Assembly: GCA_029204225.1 (NCBI GenBank)
Contig: CM055092.1
Coordinates: forward strand, 18,186,886 to 18,250,885
DNA: 64,000 nucleotides
Direction of reading: 5' to 3'
Source of the DNA: Diphasiastrum complanatum
Lineage: Eukaryota; Streptophyta; Lycopodiopsida; Lycopodiales; Lycopodiaceae
Shown: in pieces, positions 1-9,501 of the stretch
How the letters are laid out: each line of letters begins with the position of its first letter
Numbering within the stretch: the first letter of the stretch is position 1
The notes under the pieces: generated by a model
The model's input: only the letters and a program-made list of their open reading frames with translations
What the model was told of the DNA's origin: nothing
Databases searched by the model: none
Made by a program: the position numbers and the translations under genes

Positions 1-1212
1 TTGAAAACCCATTTGTATTTGACAATCTTGCACTTATGTGGTAATGGCTCCAATGTGCATACCTGGTTCCTCCTCATGGACTCAATTTCTTCGTTTATGG
101 CTTGGATCCATCTGTCCTTTTCTGGACTTTCAATTGCTTCCTCAAAAGTCTGTGATTCGTCACTGAATCCGCAGAACTCTTCTGATATGGAAGCTAAGTT
201 GCCTGGCACATATCTTACTGGTGCTCTTCGTGGTCTAGTCAACCTTCTAGGAGATCCTCCTGGGACAACAATGACTTTGCCTTTGTCTGCTTTGCTCAGT
301 CCGGAACCATCTTGGTTTACAGGAACTGTAGTAGTAGGCTGTCTCTTGAATCTTTCTTCTTTAGATTATTCACTCGAATGGGAAACGACTCAAAAGTCTT
401 TGTTTTTGTGTCTGTCCTCTGCAGCCTCTGTCACTTGTGGCAGGTCATAAGACTGTCTCTCCAGAACTTCATAGCTGACATGATTGTCATTGGCCATTGT
501 CCTGCTGTTATCAAATCTGACATCTCTCACTATTTTCACAATGTTCGTGTCTAGCATGTAGACTCTGTAGTATGACAAATTGTTGTCATAAACTACCAGA
601 GATCTCTACTCAGCTTTCTCATCAATCTTCTTTTGAAGGTTATCTGGAATATGTGCATAAGCTACATAGCCAAAGATTCAGACATGAGATAGGTTGGGCT
701 TTCTACTCCACCATAGTTCGTGTGGTGTTGTGTGAAGAACACCAGACTTGTCTGTTCTATTCTGGATGTATGCAGCTGTGGTTGAGGACCTTAAGTTGTC
801 CTATCCAAAACAGCTTTATATAGTACTTCATTATCTTTATTCCCCCACCTCAACCTCCCTTTGCTCTTCTAGTTGTTTTTGCTTGTTTCTTTGGCTTGTT
901 GATCACGATCCTGCCTTTGATTCGACTCCCTCTTAGACTTAGATTATTTCTTGGATTTTTCTTTTTGCCATAGAGGGCCTGGTCAGAGCCATCCTTGTGA
1001 TCAAGATGTTCTCTGGCCTCGACTTCCTCTCGAATCTCGACAATCACATTTTCGAGGTTCATGGTAGGATCTTTCGCGAGCAGGGTCCTTGTGGTCTGGA
1101 ATGATCTAGGTAAGGCTCTCAACTGGTACGTGAGCTGCTTCTCAGCTGACACTGCATTCTCTGCTCCAGATTATGTAGTGATAGGAATAGATCCTTCATC
1201 TTCCTTACGAAA
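1..1212 (-). mobile_element. Ty1/copia remnant, gag joined to integrase/linker, 5' and 3' parts missing
   Basis: Read on the minus strand, 1212 to about 850 encodes the middle of a copia Gag (contains AEKQLTYQLRALPRSF and KDPTMNLENV). About 780 to 390 encodes the C-terminal end of integrase and the following linker (YRVYMLDTN, RDVRFD, YEVLERQSYDLPQV). 330 to 1 runs through the linker up to the start of reverse transcriptase, ending in KYKWVF at the window edge. The zinc knuckles, protease and integrase core that should lie between Gag and integrase are absent, so an internal deletion joined the two near 780-850. The same family is present on the plus strand at 22966-25582, which shows the missing parts. 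It is non-functional. This copy preserves the linker segment that the plus-strand element has lost. Confidence 0.85.
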
Positions 1213-1667
1213 GAAAAATATCTTTTCAGTTGGTTCACAACCATTATGGAGGAAAGGTGAGACATTTATAGTCAGCAATAACGGTGATGTTTGTATTGTA
1301 TTTCTTGCCAATTTTTTTCAAGTTTATTATTTGATGATATTCTACTGCTGGCATTTGAAAATCTCAAAATGTAACTCTTCTGCATAAGATCATAAAAAAT
1401 GATGATGATCTTCTTCCATTCTGACCACATGCAGACTGGAAAGGTAGTCTTATCATCTGACAAAACCTATGATTGCTAATGTGTATTCACATAACTACGA
1501 CTCATTCCCATCAAAATACATGAAATCCAATGAGACATATGATACCTTATCACGAACCTGAATAATTTATATTTGATTGCTCTCTAGCTCTACTCCATGT
1601 ATCAACATGATAAATATTGGACCAAACAGAAATAATTTTTTGTTTGATGAGTAAATAGGAAAAGAAG
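1213..1667. repeat. Dispersed repeat, left flank of the TR-GAG insertion
   Basis: No coding sequence is recognisable. The stretch is closely matched at about 63240-63695 and, in its first part, at 52370-52553. Landmarks are GGTTCACAACCATTATGGAGG and CTTCTGCATAAGATCATAAA. It ends with the target-site copy AGAAG directly before the TR-GAG LTR. The matching copy near 63.7 kb ends in the same way, so the insertion and its flank were duplicated together. Confidence 0.7.
1663..1667. repeat. Target-site duplication AGAAG (left) of the TR-GAG element
   Basis: AGAAG at 1663-1667 abuts TGTTAGCATG. The same five bases follow the right LTR at 3322-3326. A perfect 5-bp duplication is the normal footprint of copia-type integrase. 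Confidence 0.85.
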
Positions 1668-1920
1668 TGTTAGCATGTGTGACCAAAACACAGCCTACAG
1701 ATGTCAGAGGTGGCAGAGGTTGATATGTTTAGGAAATTGGCTCCATATGCAGGATTCTAAAAGATTACGGGTTTTTCTCTTGTGTGTTAGTCCAGCATGG
1801 CAATCCATGCAACCATTTTCTTGGCATGTACGCTCCCTTTCTATGTTATATAAGCACTCTACATTGGCTATCGCCTGCTCTCTCTTGGTTTTCCAGCAAG
1901 TGTTGTGAGATAACCCAACA
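1668..1920 (+). repeat. 5' LTR of the TR-GAG element
   Basis: Starts TGTTAGCATGTGTG and ends ACCCAACA. A TATA box (TTATATAAG, 1846-1854) lies in a short AT patch and would serve as the element promoter. Compared with the 3' LTR it lacks the segment containing the CT run: TTGGCT leads almost directly to GCCTGCTCTC. Confidence 0.85.
1846..1854 (+). promoter_or_regulatory. TATA box in the TR-GAG LTR
   Basis: TTATATAAG followed by GCACTCTAC is identical in position and sequence in the 3' LTR (about 3136-3144) and in the LTR near 63.8 kb. A TATA box in the LTR is where the RNA start of such elements is expected. The position is inferred and no transcript evidence is available. Confidence 0.6.
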
Positions 1921-1922
1921 AA

Positions 1923-1935
1923 GGTTATGGGCCCA
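1923..1935 (+). other. Primer-binding site matching the anticodon arm of tRNA-iMet (half-tRNA primer)
   Basis: Two bases after the LTR comes GGTTATGGGCCCA. This is complementary to the anticodon arm of plant initiator tRNA-Met (TGGGCCCATAACC), not to its 3' acceptor end. The Drosophila copia element and yeast Ty5 are known to prime from such a cleaved half-tRNA. The other copia-like elements in this window instead carry the usual TGGTATCAG site. The second copy of the element near the right window edge has the same bases after its LTR. Confidence 0.75.
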
Positions 1936-2105
1936 CGCACATTCATCTTTTTGTGATTTCGATTTTCTCTCTTCTGCTGTCCAGCGATGACACCACCAAT
2001 AGAGATTTGGGATACAACATGCTTGCAATACTCCTCTTGTCTTCCTCTCATCTACTAACGTTCTCTCATCCCTTTGACAAACATCTCTGAGGCACTATTT
2101 TGAAG

Positions 2106-2873
2106 ATGGCATCAATTGCTCAATGCCAAGCCATAGAGAAGTTCAATGGAGAGAACTTCCATCTATGGAAGCTGAAGATGGAGATGGTGCTGCATGATCG
2201 TGATCTGTGGGAGATTGTTTTAGGAGAGAAACAAAAGCCAGAAGATCCTCAAGGAAGAGCAGCATGGGCAAAGGAAGATAACAAAGCCAAGGCCATCCTC
2301 CTCCCGAGCATTAATGACACTGAATTAATGCATGTTTATTCTGCAGAGACAGCAAAGCAAATCTGGGATTTGCTGGAGGGGATGTACCAATCATCTTCCA
2401 TAAGCAGCAAGTTGCATATGAGAAGGAGTATCACAATGTTAAAGATGTCAGAAAATGACTCTATGAGTGAACATTTCCAAAAGCTGCAAACCATCATAGA
2501 GAAACTTGCTGCCATCCAATGCAAGATTGATGAAGATGAGAAGATAGTTCTACTTCTTAATAGTTTTCCAAAATCCTATGCATCTCTGGCCTCTATTCTT
2601 GTTTGCACACCAGGAATGACAAGCATTCAAGTTGTCAAATCACTCCTCTTGCAAGAAGAACTGCGCAAGAAAGATGCAAACATGGGAACCAGTGGGAGTA
2701 GTGAACTTGCTCTCTTCTCAAAGGGAAGCAGAAGCATGGCAGATAAGGAGAAATGCACATATTGTGGCAAACTTGGCCACAATCCAAAGAAATGTTGGAA
2801 AAAGGCCTATGAAGATGCCCAATCATATGAAGCTCATTTGGTTCAAGAAGAAGAAAAAACAATAGCATTATGA
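2106..2873 (+). CDS. gag: Gag protein of the TR-GAG element (copia UBN2 type with CCHC zinc knuckle)
   Basis: A 255-residue open frame starts at the ATG of MASIAQCQAI; the frame is open two codons upstream without another ATG. Residues about 10-60 form the plant copia Gag N-terminal region (NFHLWKLKMEMVLHDRDLWE). Residues about 65-190 resemble the UBN2 Gag domain (LHMRRSITMLKMSEND, FPKSYASLASILV). A single CCHC knuckle follows near residue 220 (CTYCGKLGHNPKKC, spacing C-x2-C-x4-H-x4-C). The protein would coat element RNA into cytoplasmic particles. It stops about 20 residues after the knuckle with no protease. No stop or frameshift is seen, which is unusual in this window and argues for recent activity or selection on Gag. 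Confidence 0.85.
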   Translation: MASIAQCQAIEKFNGENFHLWKLKMEMVLHDRDLWEIVLGEKQKPEDPQGRAAWAKEDNKAKAILLPSINDTELMHVYSAETAKQIWDLLEGMYQSSSISSKLHMRRSITMLKMSENDSMSEHFQKLQTIIEKLAAIQCKIDEDEKIVLLLNSFPKSYASLASILVCTPGMTSIQVVKSLLLQEELRKKDANMGTSGSSELALFSKGSRSMADKEKCTYCGKLGHNPKKCWKKAYEDAQSYEAHLVQEEEKTIAL

Positions 2874-3057
2874 TCTAGATTATCAATGTAGAACAAAGGC
2901 ATGTGAATGTAGGAGTGCAAGAGAGGAAGCTTAGTGCATTAAAAATGATGACTTGAAGTTTTAATTGTACTTGTAGAGCATTTATGTGTGGGAGGTTCTA
3001 AGAGTGATAAAGCTACAAAATATGTTAGTGTTACAGTGTTTTGATCAAGTGAGGAGT

Positions 3058-3183
3058 TGTTAGCATGTGTGACCAAAACACAGCAAACCAGCAATCCATG
3101 CATCCATTTTCTTGGCATGTACGCTCTCTTTTTATGTTATATAAGCACTCTACGTTGGCTGTCAATGTAGCAACATATTACGA

Positions 3184-3274
<91 letters not shown>

Positions 3275-3321
3275 GCCTGCTCTCTCTTGGTTTTCCAGCA
3301 AGTGCTGTGAATAACCCAACA
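3058..3321 (+). repeat. 3' LTR of the TR-GAG element
   Basis: Begins TGTTAGCATG after the purine tract, carries the same TATA box, then a CT run (3186-3270), and ends ACCCAACA before AGAAG (3322-3326). It contains a segment with TCAATGTAGCAACAT and the CT run that is missing from the 5' LTR of the same element. Confidence 0.85.
3186..3270. repeat. (CT)n microsatellite inside the TR-GAG 3' LTR
   Basis: An uninterrupted CT dinucleotide run of about 85 bp lies downstream of the LTR TATA box. The related LTR near 63.8 kb has a similar run (63850-63937), so the run belongs to the element family. Confidence 0.95.
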
Positions 3322-3399
3322 AGAAGTTCACGTGCGCAATGCTGGATATCCACGATGGATCATGGAAAACTTCGATCCATTCAGACTCCTCCCCAGCCT

Positions 3400-3935
3400 C
3401 ACAAGAACACATATAGCAAATATCCACGCACGATACAAAGGAGGACGCGCAGACAAAAAAATTTGTGTTGATATAGCAGTGGATTGGCGTGGATATATGC
3501 GTGGATACAAGCGCGTGGATTATCCACGTGTGGATGTTCCACGCAAATGTCTTTTCCGGCAACAGATCGGCTGGATGTCGTGAAATTCAAAGTGCGTGGA
3601 TTATCCACGCGTGGATTATCCACGCCAAGTCTCTCTATCGATAGCCAGGCAAACCTCCGACACCCAGAGCCGAAAATAGGAATTCTAATTTTGCGTGGAT
3701 AATTCACGCGTGGATAACCCACGCCATAGTAAAAATTAAATTAAAAAGGCTCGTCTTTGCGTGGATACTCTGTGGATAATTATCCACGTGTGGATTATCC
3801 ATGCTAAATCCAGAGAGTTGAGGCCGTGGATACCGCGTGGATAAATTTTTTATATATTCACGCGGTATCCACGCAAAAAGGTTTCTGGAATTTGCGTGGA
3901 CTATCCACGCGTGGATAATCCACGCAAAATTTTTT
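3400..3935. repeat. Left subterminal palindromic repeats of the CACTA-type region
   Basis: About two dozen GTGGAT or ATCCAC hexamers occur in both orientations, many paired into GCGTGGATTATCCACGC or GCGTGGATAATCCACGC. The sequence between the motifs is not repetitive. In CACTA elements such subterminal motifs bind the accessory TnpA protein; that role is inferred here. The same array recurs at 44404-44910 and in part at 14640-15000 and 57838-57850. Confidence 0.8.
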
Positions 3936-4712
3936 GTCCAAAAAAAAACATTTGGCGCGAACCAAAATGTGGTTCGCTCCGAAAGTAGAGGCGACTTTTT
4001 ATTTTTGTGTTGTAGAGAGAGAGAAAGAGAGTATAGATGAGAGTGAGAATGAGATCAGGATGAATGTGAGTGAGAAGATTGATAGTGTTTAGGATTTTTA
4101 GTTCATTGATGGATGTTAATAGTATGTGTTTTGTGATCATAAGTTTTAAGATCTTTTTTGTTTGTGATGTAGGTTTGGATATGAAAAATGAAAAATGAGC
4201 TTTCATTGCAAAGGATTCAAAGATCAAGTGCATGCAAAAGGAAAAACAAAGATTGCAAAACAATGGAGATACAATAGTAAAGGTAAATTCACATTTATTT
4301 TGATTCATTTGATATTTAGTTGATAACTTAATGTGCTATCTATTTCCATTACTTTCCATTGTGCTTTCCATTACTTTTTATTGTGCATTCTAGTATGCAA
4401 ATCATGTGCTAAAATAGATACATTGCATTGAATTCATCAATGGAAACATTTGCATTGCATAGATGTGCATTATATAGACTATACATTGCATTGAATACAT
4501 CAATAGATACATGTGCAATCAATAGATGTGCATTCAATAGACTATACATTTGCATTCATGGATTAAAAATATATGCATTCAAAATTTTTGCAAGAATGAT
4601 GTGATGCCAAAACATTATATTGATTGATTAAAAAACAAGTACATTGATGAGAGAATAAATTCTCTCTTCCTACATTGCCTTCTACAAGGCCTTACATTCA
4701 ATTTAAAAAACT
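3936..4712. other. Non-coding stretch between the subterminal array and the accessory gene
   Basis: AT-rich, without a credible ORF. It is conserved in copy B (about 44911-45650). It contains loosely repeated short blocks such as ATACATTGCATTGAAT and ATAGATGTGCATT (4415-4560). It may include the 3' untranslated region of the minus-strand gene. No other signal is seen. Confidence 0.5.
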
Positions 4713-5846
4713 CTACTCATCATCACTTCCTCCCTCCTCGCCTCCTTCATCTTGTAGGTGTACGTTGGTGTCCACATCTTCAAATTTCCCTTCGCTCTCA
4801 TTCACGTACTTTTCCACGTTCTCTTCCACATTCTCTTCCACATCACAAATACTTGAAGTTGTAGAGCCTCTCTACAAAATAGAATCAAAGATTTTATTAA
4901 ATTGAGATTAAACTTACTTGTAAACCACAAAGTAAACAATCACAAAACAATAAAGACTAAGAGTTTACGATTGGAAACAATCCATGGGATTCCATAAAAG
5001 CCTTAAGGACGGCATATCCATGATCGTAACCTTGCTTGTACTCCGCGGCGGTCATGTGTCTTCCAAAATCACTAAGCTACATTCAACAAAAAAACATAGT
5101 TTAACAATACAATATAGTTTAGCAATAAAGAACATTAACAATCTCACTACAAAAACAGAATCTTATTAAAAAATATTGCACTTACAAATTGGGCCTCTAG
5201 ATTGCCCCTTCCTCCCAATCCCAAGTGACTTTTGCCATGTTCTAAGAGCTTCCTGGCGGCGGTGTTGTTGTTCATACTTTTGGGGATTGTTTTGCAACAA
5301 TTCCCCTTTCACCTTCCTCCAATCCCTTTTGGAGCACCATCCAGGCTTCGTGGGATACTTGGGATTCCTCACGGCTCTTCTCATCAATTGCCTTTTGTTT
5401 CGAATCCAAAGGCACATTGTATTCAAGGCCCAAGTCCTACTAAAAGCATTGGATTGAGGGAATTCAGAATACAAAGTCTCTATTATTTTATTTTTGTCTT
5501 CAAGCGATTCGGAGGACCAATCAATCATGTAATCTTTACCAAAATATAAAGTAACTAAATCACGCAAACGGGCATGAACTACATTGCCACGCGTATTTTT
5601 TATAGCTCTACCATGTGGATTAAGATCATAATACACACTACACGATTCTTGGGAAGGGGCACCTTTGGAAGCTCTTCTCTCGGATGATTCACCCAAAGAA
5701 GATAACAGAAGATTTTTTATTCTATCTCTTTGTTGTGGAGATAGATTCTCAAACCACCCTTGATTATATTCTGCGGGCTCCTCACGAGCTCTTCTCCTAG
5801 ATGGTCTCCCACTTGACCTTCCACTTGACCTACCACTTGAAGACAT
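4713..5846 (-). pseudogene. CACTA-associated accessory protein, three exons, one frameshift
   Basis: Minus-strand exons are 5846-5186, 5076-4969 and 4871-4713, with GT donors and AG acceptors. Exon 1 starts MSSSGRSSGRSSGR, a basic Ser/Gly/Arg tail, followed by a predicted globular region (YYDLNPHGRAI, DLVTLYFGKDYMIDW, LWIRNKRQLM, WCSKRDWRKVKGELL). Exon 2 encodes DFGRHMTAAEYKQGYDHG. Exon 3 is acidic (EENVEENVEKY, ending SDDE). Exon 1 as it stands ends out of phase with exon 2. Comparison with the fragment near 57.95 kb indicates a one-base change near 5245, after which the frame reads through GGRGNLEAQF in phase. It resembles the small accessory ORFs of plant En/Spm elements in size and position, but I cannot assign a named domain with certainty. 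Copy B (46293 downwards) has lost the C-terminal half of exon 1. Confidence 0.55.
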
Positions 5847-6189
5847 TGTATCAAAGGAAAACTTTAAAAGTTAGAAAGTAGGGGAGAATGGGAGTGAAAG
5901 AGTATTGAAGACTTTTTAGTTTAAAAGAGTAAGCAATGAATAGAAAGCAATAGATTAATAGTAAATAAGAACAAAGAAGATCAATAGAGCAAGCAAAAGC
6001 AAGAGCAACATCACTAGCAATGAAGAGCAACCAAAAGCAAGCAAGCAAGCAAGCAAGCAAGATCTATAGAGCTTAGAAGAGCAATAGCAAGCAAGAGCAC
6101 TAACACTAGATTAGAAAACCTATAAAACCTGAAAGCAAAAGAAGAGGAGCAAGAATGCTCGGGAAAATGCCATTTTATTGGCATTCAAG

Positions 6190-6290
6190 TTTCGCATGGA
6201 TTATCTATGAGGAAGTTATCCACGCGATATCAACGCATTTTTTTTCCCTCTCTTGGCACGTGAGAGGGTCCCCCACATGGGCTTGCATGC
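6190..6290. repeat. Inner subterminal block and short hairpin
   Basis: The region holds GCATGGATTATC, TTATCCACGCG and then CCCTCTC...GAGAGGG (6248-6270), which can form a 7-bp stem around TTGGCACGT. In copy B the equivalent (46629-46680) has a cleaner GCGTGGATTATCCACGCG. This could be the right end of a smaller CACTA-like unit that starts at 3378. Confidence 0.5.
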
Positions 6291-7429
6291 TTCAAATGTC
6301 ATTCAATATTCTCATAATCTTTTCTAGATTTTATGAGAATATTTTATTGTAGGATTTTACATAAAATATATTTTTAAATATGATGGAATGTAAAAAAATC
6401 AATTCAAAGATCATTATGGTAGTATTTAATTGTTAAAACTAGTTTTATATTGTTATAAATTTTATTTTTCTTGAGATTTGACATACAAGACAAAATCATG
6501 AAATAAGAAATAGTACATATTATTATTAAACAAGTAATTTAACAAGTTTTTAAAGATTTTATGACATAATATTATGTCAAATCCGTGATGTCATAAAACA
6601 TTTAGTTTATTAATAATCTAGGTACATAGATTTGATATAATTTGATGACATAATTACATGGTCAAATAACTTTTTTTTGCTTTTGTCATGTGGCCTCTTA
6701 AATGGTTGCATGAGATCATTTAGTTTCATGATCAAAAGCATTCATGTTATATTGAGGACCTTAGTGACAGGTGACCTATATGATAAATCTTTTTAGTTGT
6801 TGGTGTGTGACCTATATAACCTTATATAAAATCATAGTAATTAGTTGAAATATCATTTAGCATTGTAATAAAGATGTTGATCAATGATGTGTTATCTAGT
6901 ATATGATTTCTTGCATACAAAGCAACCATAGATAGAAAGGGCGAATGCATATTGCTCGTCATGAGATACCATAGCACACTAAGCCAATCCAAAGAGATTT
7001 ACCTTTAACTAACTCGAGCCAAGTATTAATTAATCAAATGAGTGATCGAGTGGGCAATGAATCAATTGAGTATATGACTGATTGTTTGATTTTGATCATT
7101 CCATCTTGAAAGAAAGATCGAGTGAGATCATCACTCATCTTAGACAAGAGTTTAAACTGAGAGCTTCGAACATTGACTGTTGTGTGGTCTTTAAATTAGT
7201 TGAGATAGGTCTGCACACACTATCTACTGATGTCTAACATTTGTCAGTATGAACCTCATTTTGATTGCTCGTCATGTGTTGCCCCACCCAAGCAATTTTC
7301 TTGATAGCAATGTTACTAGAATATTAGATTTACATTGAGCATAAGTAGAATATACATGGATTAGATGTTGGCATGTCTTTAACAAATTTTATTATATTTG
7401 TTCATAACATACGGTCTCATAATGATTAC
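6291..7429. other. AT-rich spacer, mostly absent from copy B
   Basis: No coding sequence or recognised repeat is visible. About 6541-7403 is missing in copy B, where the text passes from AAACAAGTAAT directly to AGAACATACGGTCTC (around 46950). It is either an insertion in A or a deletion in B. I see no target duplication that would mark it as a transposon. Confidence 0.5.
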
Positions 7430-8528
7430 TTATGATGTGGTATAGAGTAGATGGCTACAGTATGTATATGTCATTGACGATGTCATCATCATCAGATAAC
7501 GATTCATCTCATGATCGCAACAGCAGGTATATATTGCTATTGATATTGACATCAATTGCACTTTATCTGTTATTTGAATATGAGTGTATAATTTTTCTTG
7601 CAAATTTATTCTTACAATGACATTTGATTGGAATTATGAATTCTAGGGAAATTATCGTACCTCCATGTGATTTAGAGAAAGAATAAAGAATTGAGCTCTC
7701 ACAGAAAAAAGGAGCAATCAAGACTAAAGTACAATGAACAACTATTGATTGGATCATCTTCAAGCTCTTCCATCAGTTGACGTAGACCGCCTATTGATCC
7801 ATCACATCTATGTATATTGATTTATGTCATAATTTTTTTATTTGTAATAGTGATGTAATCCGATTTGCTCTTTGAATATAGTATATTGCTCTTTGGAAAG
7901 CCAAGACACCACTCCATCACAAATGAAGGTTGAAAATGCACTAAATGTACAAAGACTATTTTGTCAATTTTTGTCACGTTACAATTCGTCACATGTTAGA
8001 ATTTGTCAATTTTCACTTGAATGACACTGCAAGAATTTGTGCAATTTGCAATTGGATTATTGGACCTATTTCAACCAGAATATGATGAGAGGATACCATA
8101 TACATGCACACAATGCAAAGGCCTTAGGATTCGGACAAGGAGGATTGTCAACGATCATATTTGGGCCAATGGAGTGCACACAGAGAATCCAAGAGTATGA
8201 GAAGTAAACTCTTTAAAGTGTTTTTTGAAAATGCTTTAATCTTTGACCCTTATGACACTTCAAATATAGTTTGGCCAATAAATATTGAGTGATAGGATGA
8301 GTGCCACGATACTTTGAATCAATCTCTCACTTGCTTCTAAAAGGAAAAATCCAAATATAATATTTAGATGAAGTTGATCTCTCTCTTTCTTCTAGAAGGA
8401 AAAATCCAAATAGAATGATTAGATGAAGTTAATCTCTCACTTGCTTCTAAAAGAAAAAATCCAAATAGAATGATTAGATGTAGTAATCTTGATTTTCATA
8501 TTCAATCACCCATAATAGACCCATTCAC

Positions 8529-8531
<3 letters not shown>

Positions 8532-8570
<39 letters not shown>
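8532..8570. repeat. (GA)n microsatellite
   Basis: Uninterrupted GA run in an inferred Tnp2 intron. A longer run occupies the matching place in copy B (48086-48145). Confidence 0.95.
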
Positions 8571-8572
<2 letters not shown>

Positions 8573-8821
8573 ATGAAAGAGTTAAATGTAACCAACACTC
8601 CCAATTCTAGGAAAGTGTGTAACCCTTGTTTTTTCCGTTAAAGACGTGGTTCAAATATTTTTTGTTGGAAGATGAGTTTCACAAAAAAGCCCAAACGCCG
8701 CAGAGAGGGAGCATGTGGTGACATTTTGGAGTAGGATATAGTTGTGTCGTTTGGGAGTTTTGATTAGCACTCTATAATGTTCTCCCTGTTTTTCGTGTTA
8801 TATATTAATTCATGTTTCATG

Positions 8822-8824
<3 letters not shown>

Positions 8825-8892
<68 letters not shown>
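8825..8892. repeat. (GA)n microsatellite
   Basis: Uninterrupted GA run ending about 30 bp before a CAACTTTTGCAG splice-acceptor-like site. The homologous run in copy B (48500-48589) is longer. Confidence 0.95.
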
Positions 8893-8895
<3 letters not shown>

Positions 8896-8922
8896 ATACA
8901 TCTAACATTTCAACTTTTGCAG

Positions 8923-9501
8923 AAGAAGGACCATAAGTTGGTTTCAAGAAAAAGAGTTGCAAGAGAGATCGAGAATATTATTGATAGGATAAATCACATG
9001 AATATTGATTTTGGATCATCATTGGTCCTAGATGATGCTCTTGTTGATGATGACCCCTTGCATGATATAATTAGTTCATCAATGCCTTGTGATTCAATTC
9101 ATGTCTCCAAATCTTTAGAACGTTCTTACCACCCAACCACACCTATCCTAGATGTTGCACATGAGTCCTCCACGATACTCCATGTGGATTCCACAAACTT
9201 GACCACCCCTTTAAAAAAGAGAACACGTCTTGGACGTATGATGACTAGTTTGAAAGATAATTGCAAATTACTACGCACTGTTGATGTGTCAAAAGACATT
9301 CTAGGTTCTTTGTCTGACCTTCCTCTTCCACCTAGCTTGCAACCATTAGTAAAAACTTTGATTAGAAGTAGATATTCGTGTTGGCCACTCCAATCACCAC
9401 TACCATTAAATGGAATACCATTTACGTATTGGGGACGAATGTACTTGATCATGCCTAGTGAACACTTTCCTGAGGTTGGTTTGGGCCTTTTTGCATCCTG
9501 A
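8923..9501 (+). pseudogene. Unrecognised exon upstream of the Tnp2 core
   Basis: The frame opens after the acceptor-like TTTTGCAG and runs about 190 codons (LVSRKRVAREIENIID, LPLPPSLQPLVKTLI, LNGIPFTYWGRMYL). It has no ATG near its start, so it is read as an internal exon. It lies between the transposase-associated exon and the Tnp2 core, so it may be part of the same transcript. I do not recognise a domain. The first 250 bases recur at 48622-48878, where they run into copia RT. Confidence 0.45.

Larger units (their letters stand above)
1668..3321 (+). mobile_element. Complete TR-GAG LTR retrotransposon (Gag-only, non-autonomous), 1654 bp
   Basis: Two LTRs (1668-1920 and 3058-3321) begin TGTTAG and end CCCAACA and are flanked by the 5-bp duplication AGAAG. 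Between them lie a primer-binding site (1923-1935), one intact Gag ORF (2106-2873) and a purine-rich tract (about 3046-3057) just before the 3' LTR. Protease, integrase, RT and RNase H are absent, and the 1.1-kb internal region has no room for them. This is the layout described for plant TR-GAG elements, which keep a working Gag and must borrow polymerase functions from an autonomous copia. It is far smaller than a usual copia of about 5 kb. The open gag frame and clean boundaries suggest it is one of the younger insertions in the window. Confidence 0.88.

Noticed and set aside
3378-3400. CACAAGAACACATATAG as the CACTA left end
   Set aside because: It is shared by copies A and B but does not begin CACTA, and the reverse complement was not found near the right array, so the terminus stays undefined.
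3137-3562. Long minus-strand frame crossing the CT run
   Set aside because: Its length comes from an alternating Arg/Glu reading of the microsatellite. There is no domain, and the frame runs across the LTR boundary.
5153-5166. CACTACAAAAACAG as a possible CACTA terminus
   Set aside because: It lies in the inferred intron of the accessory gene, lacks subterminal repeats next to it and has no partner.
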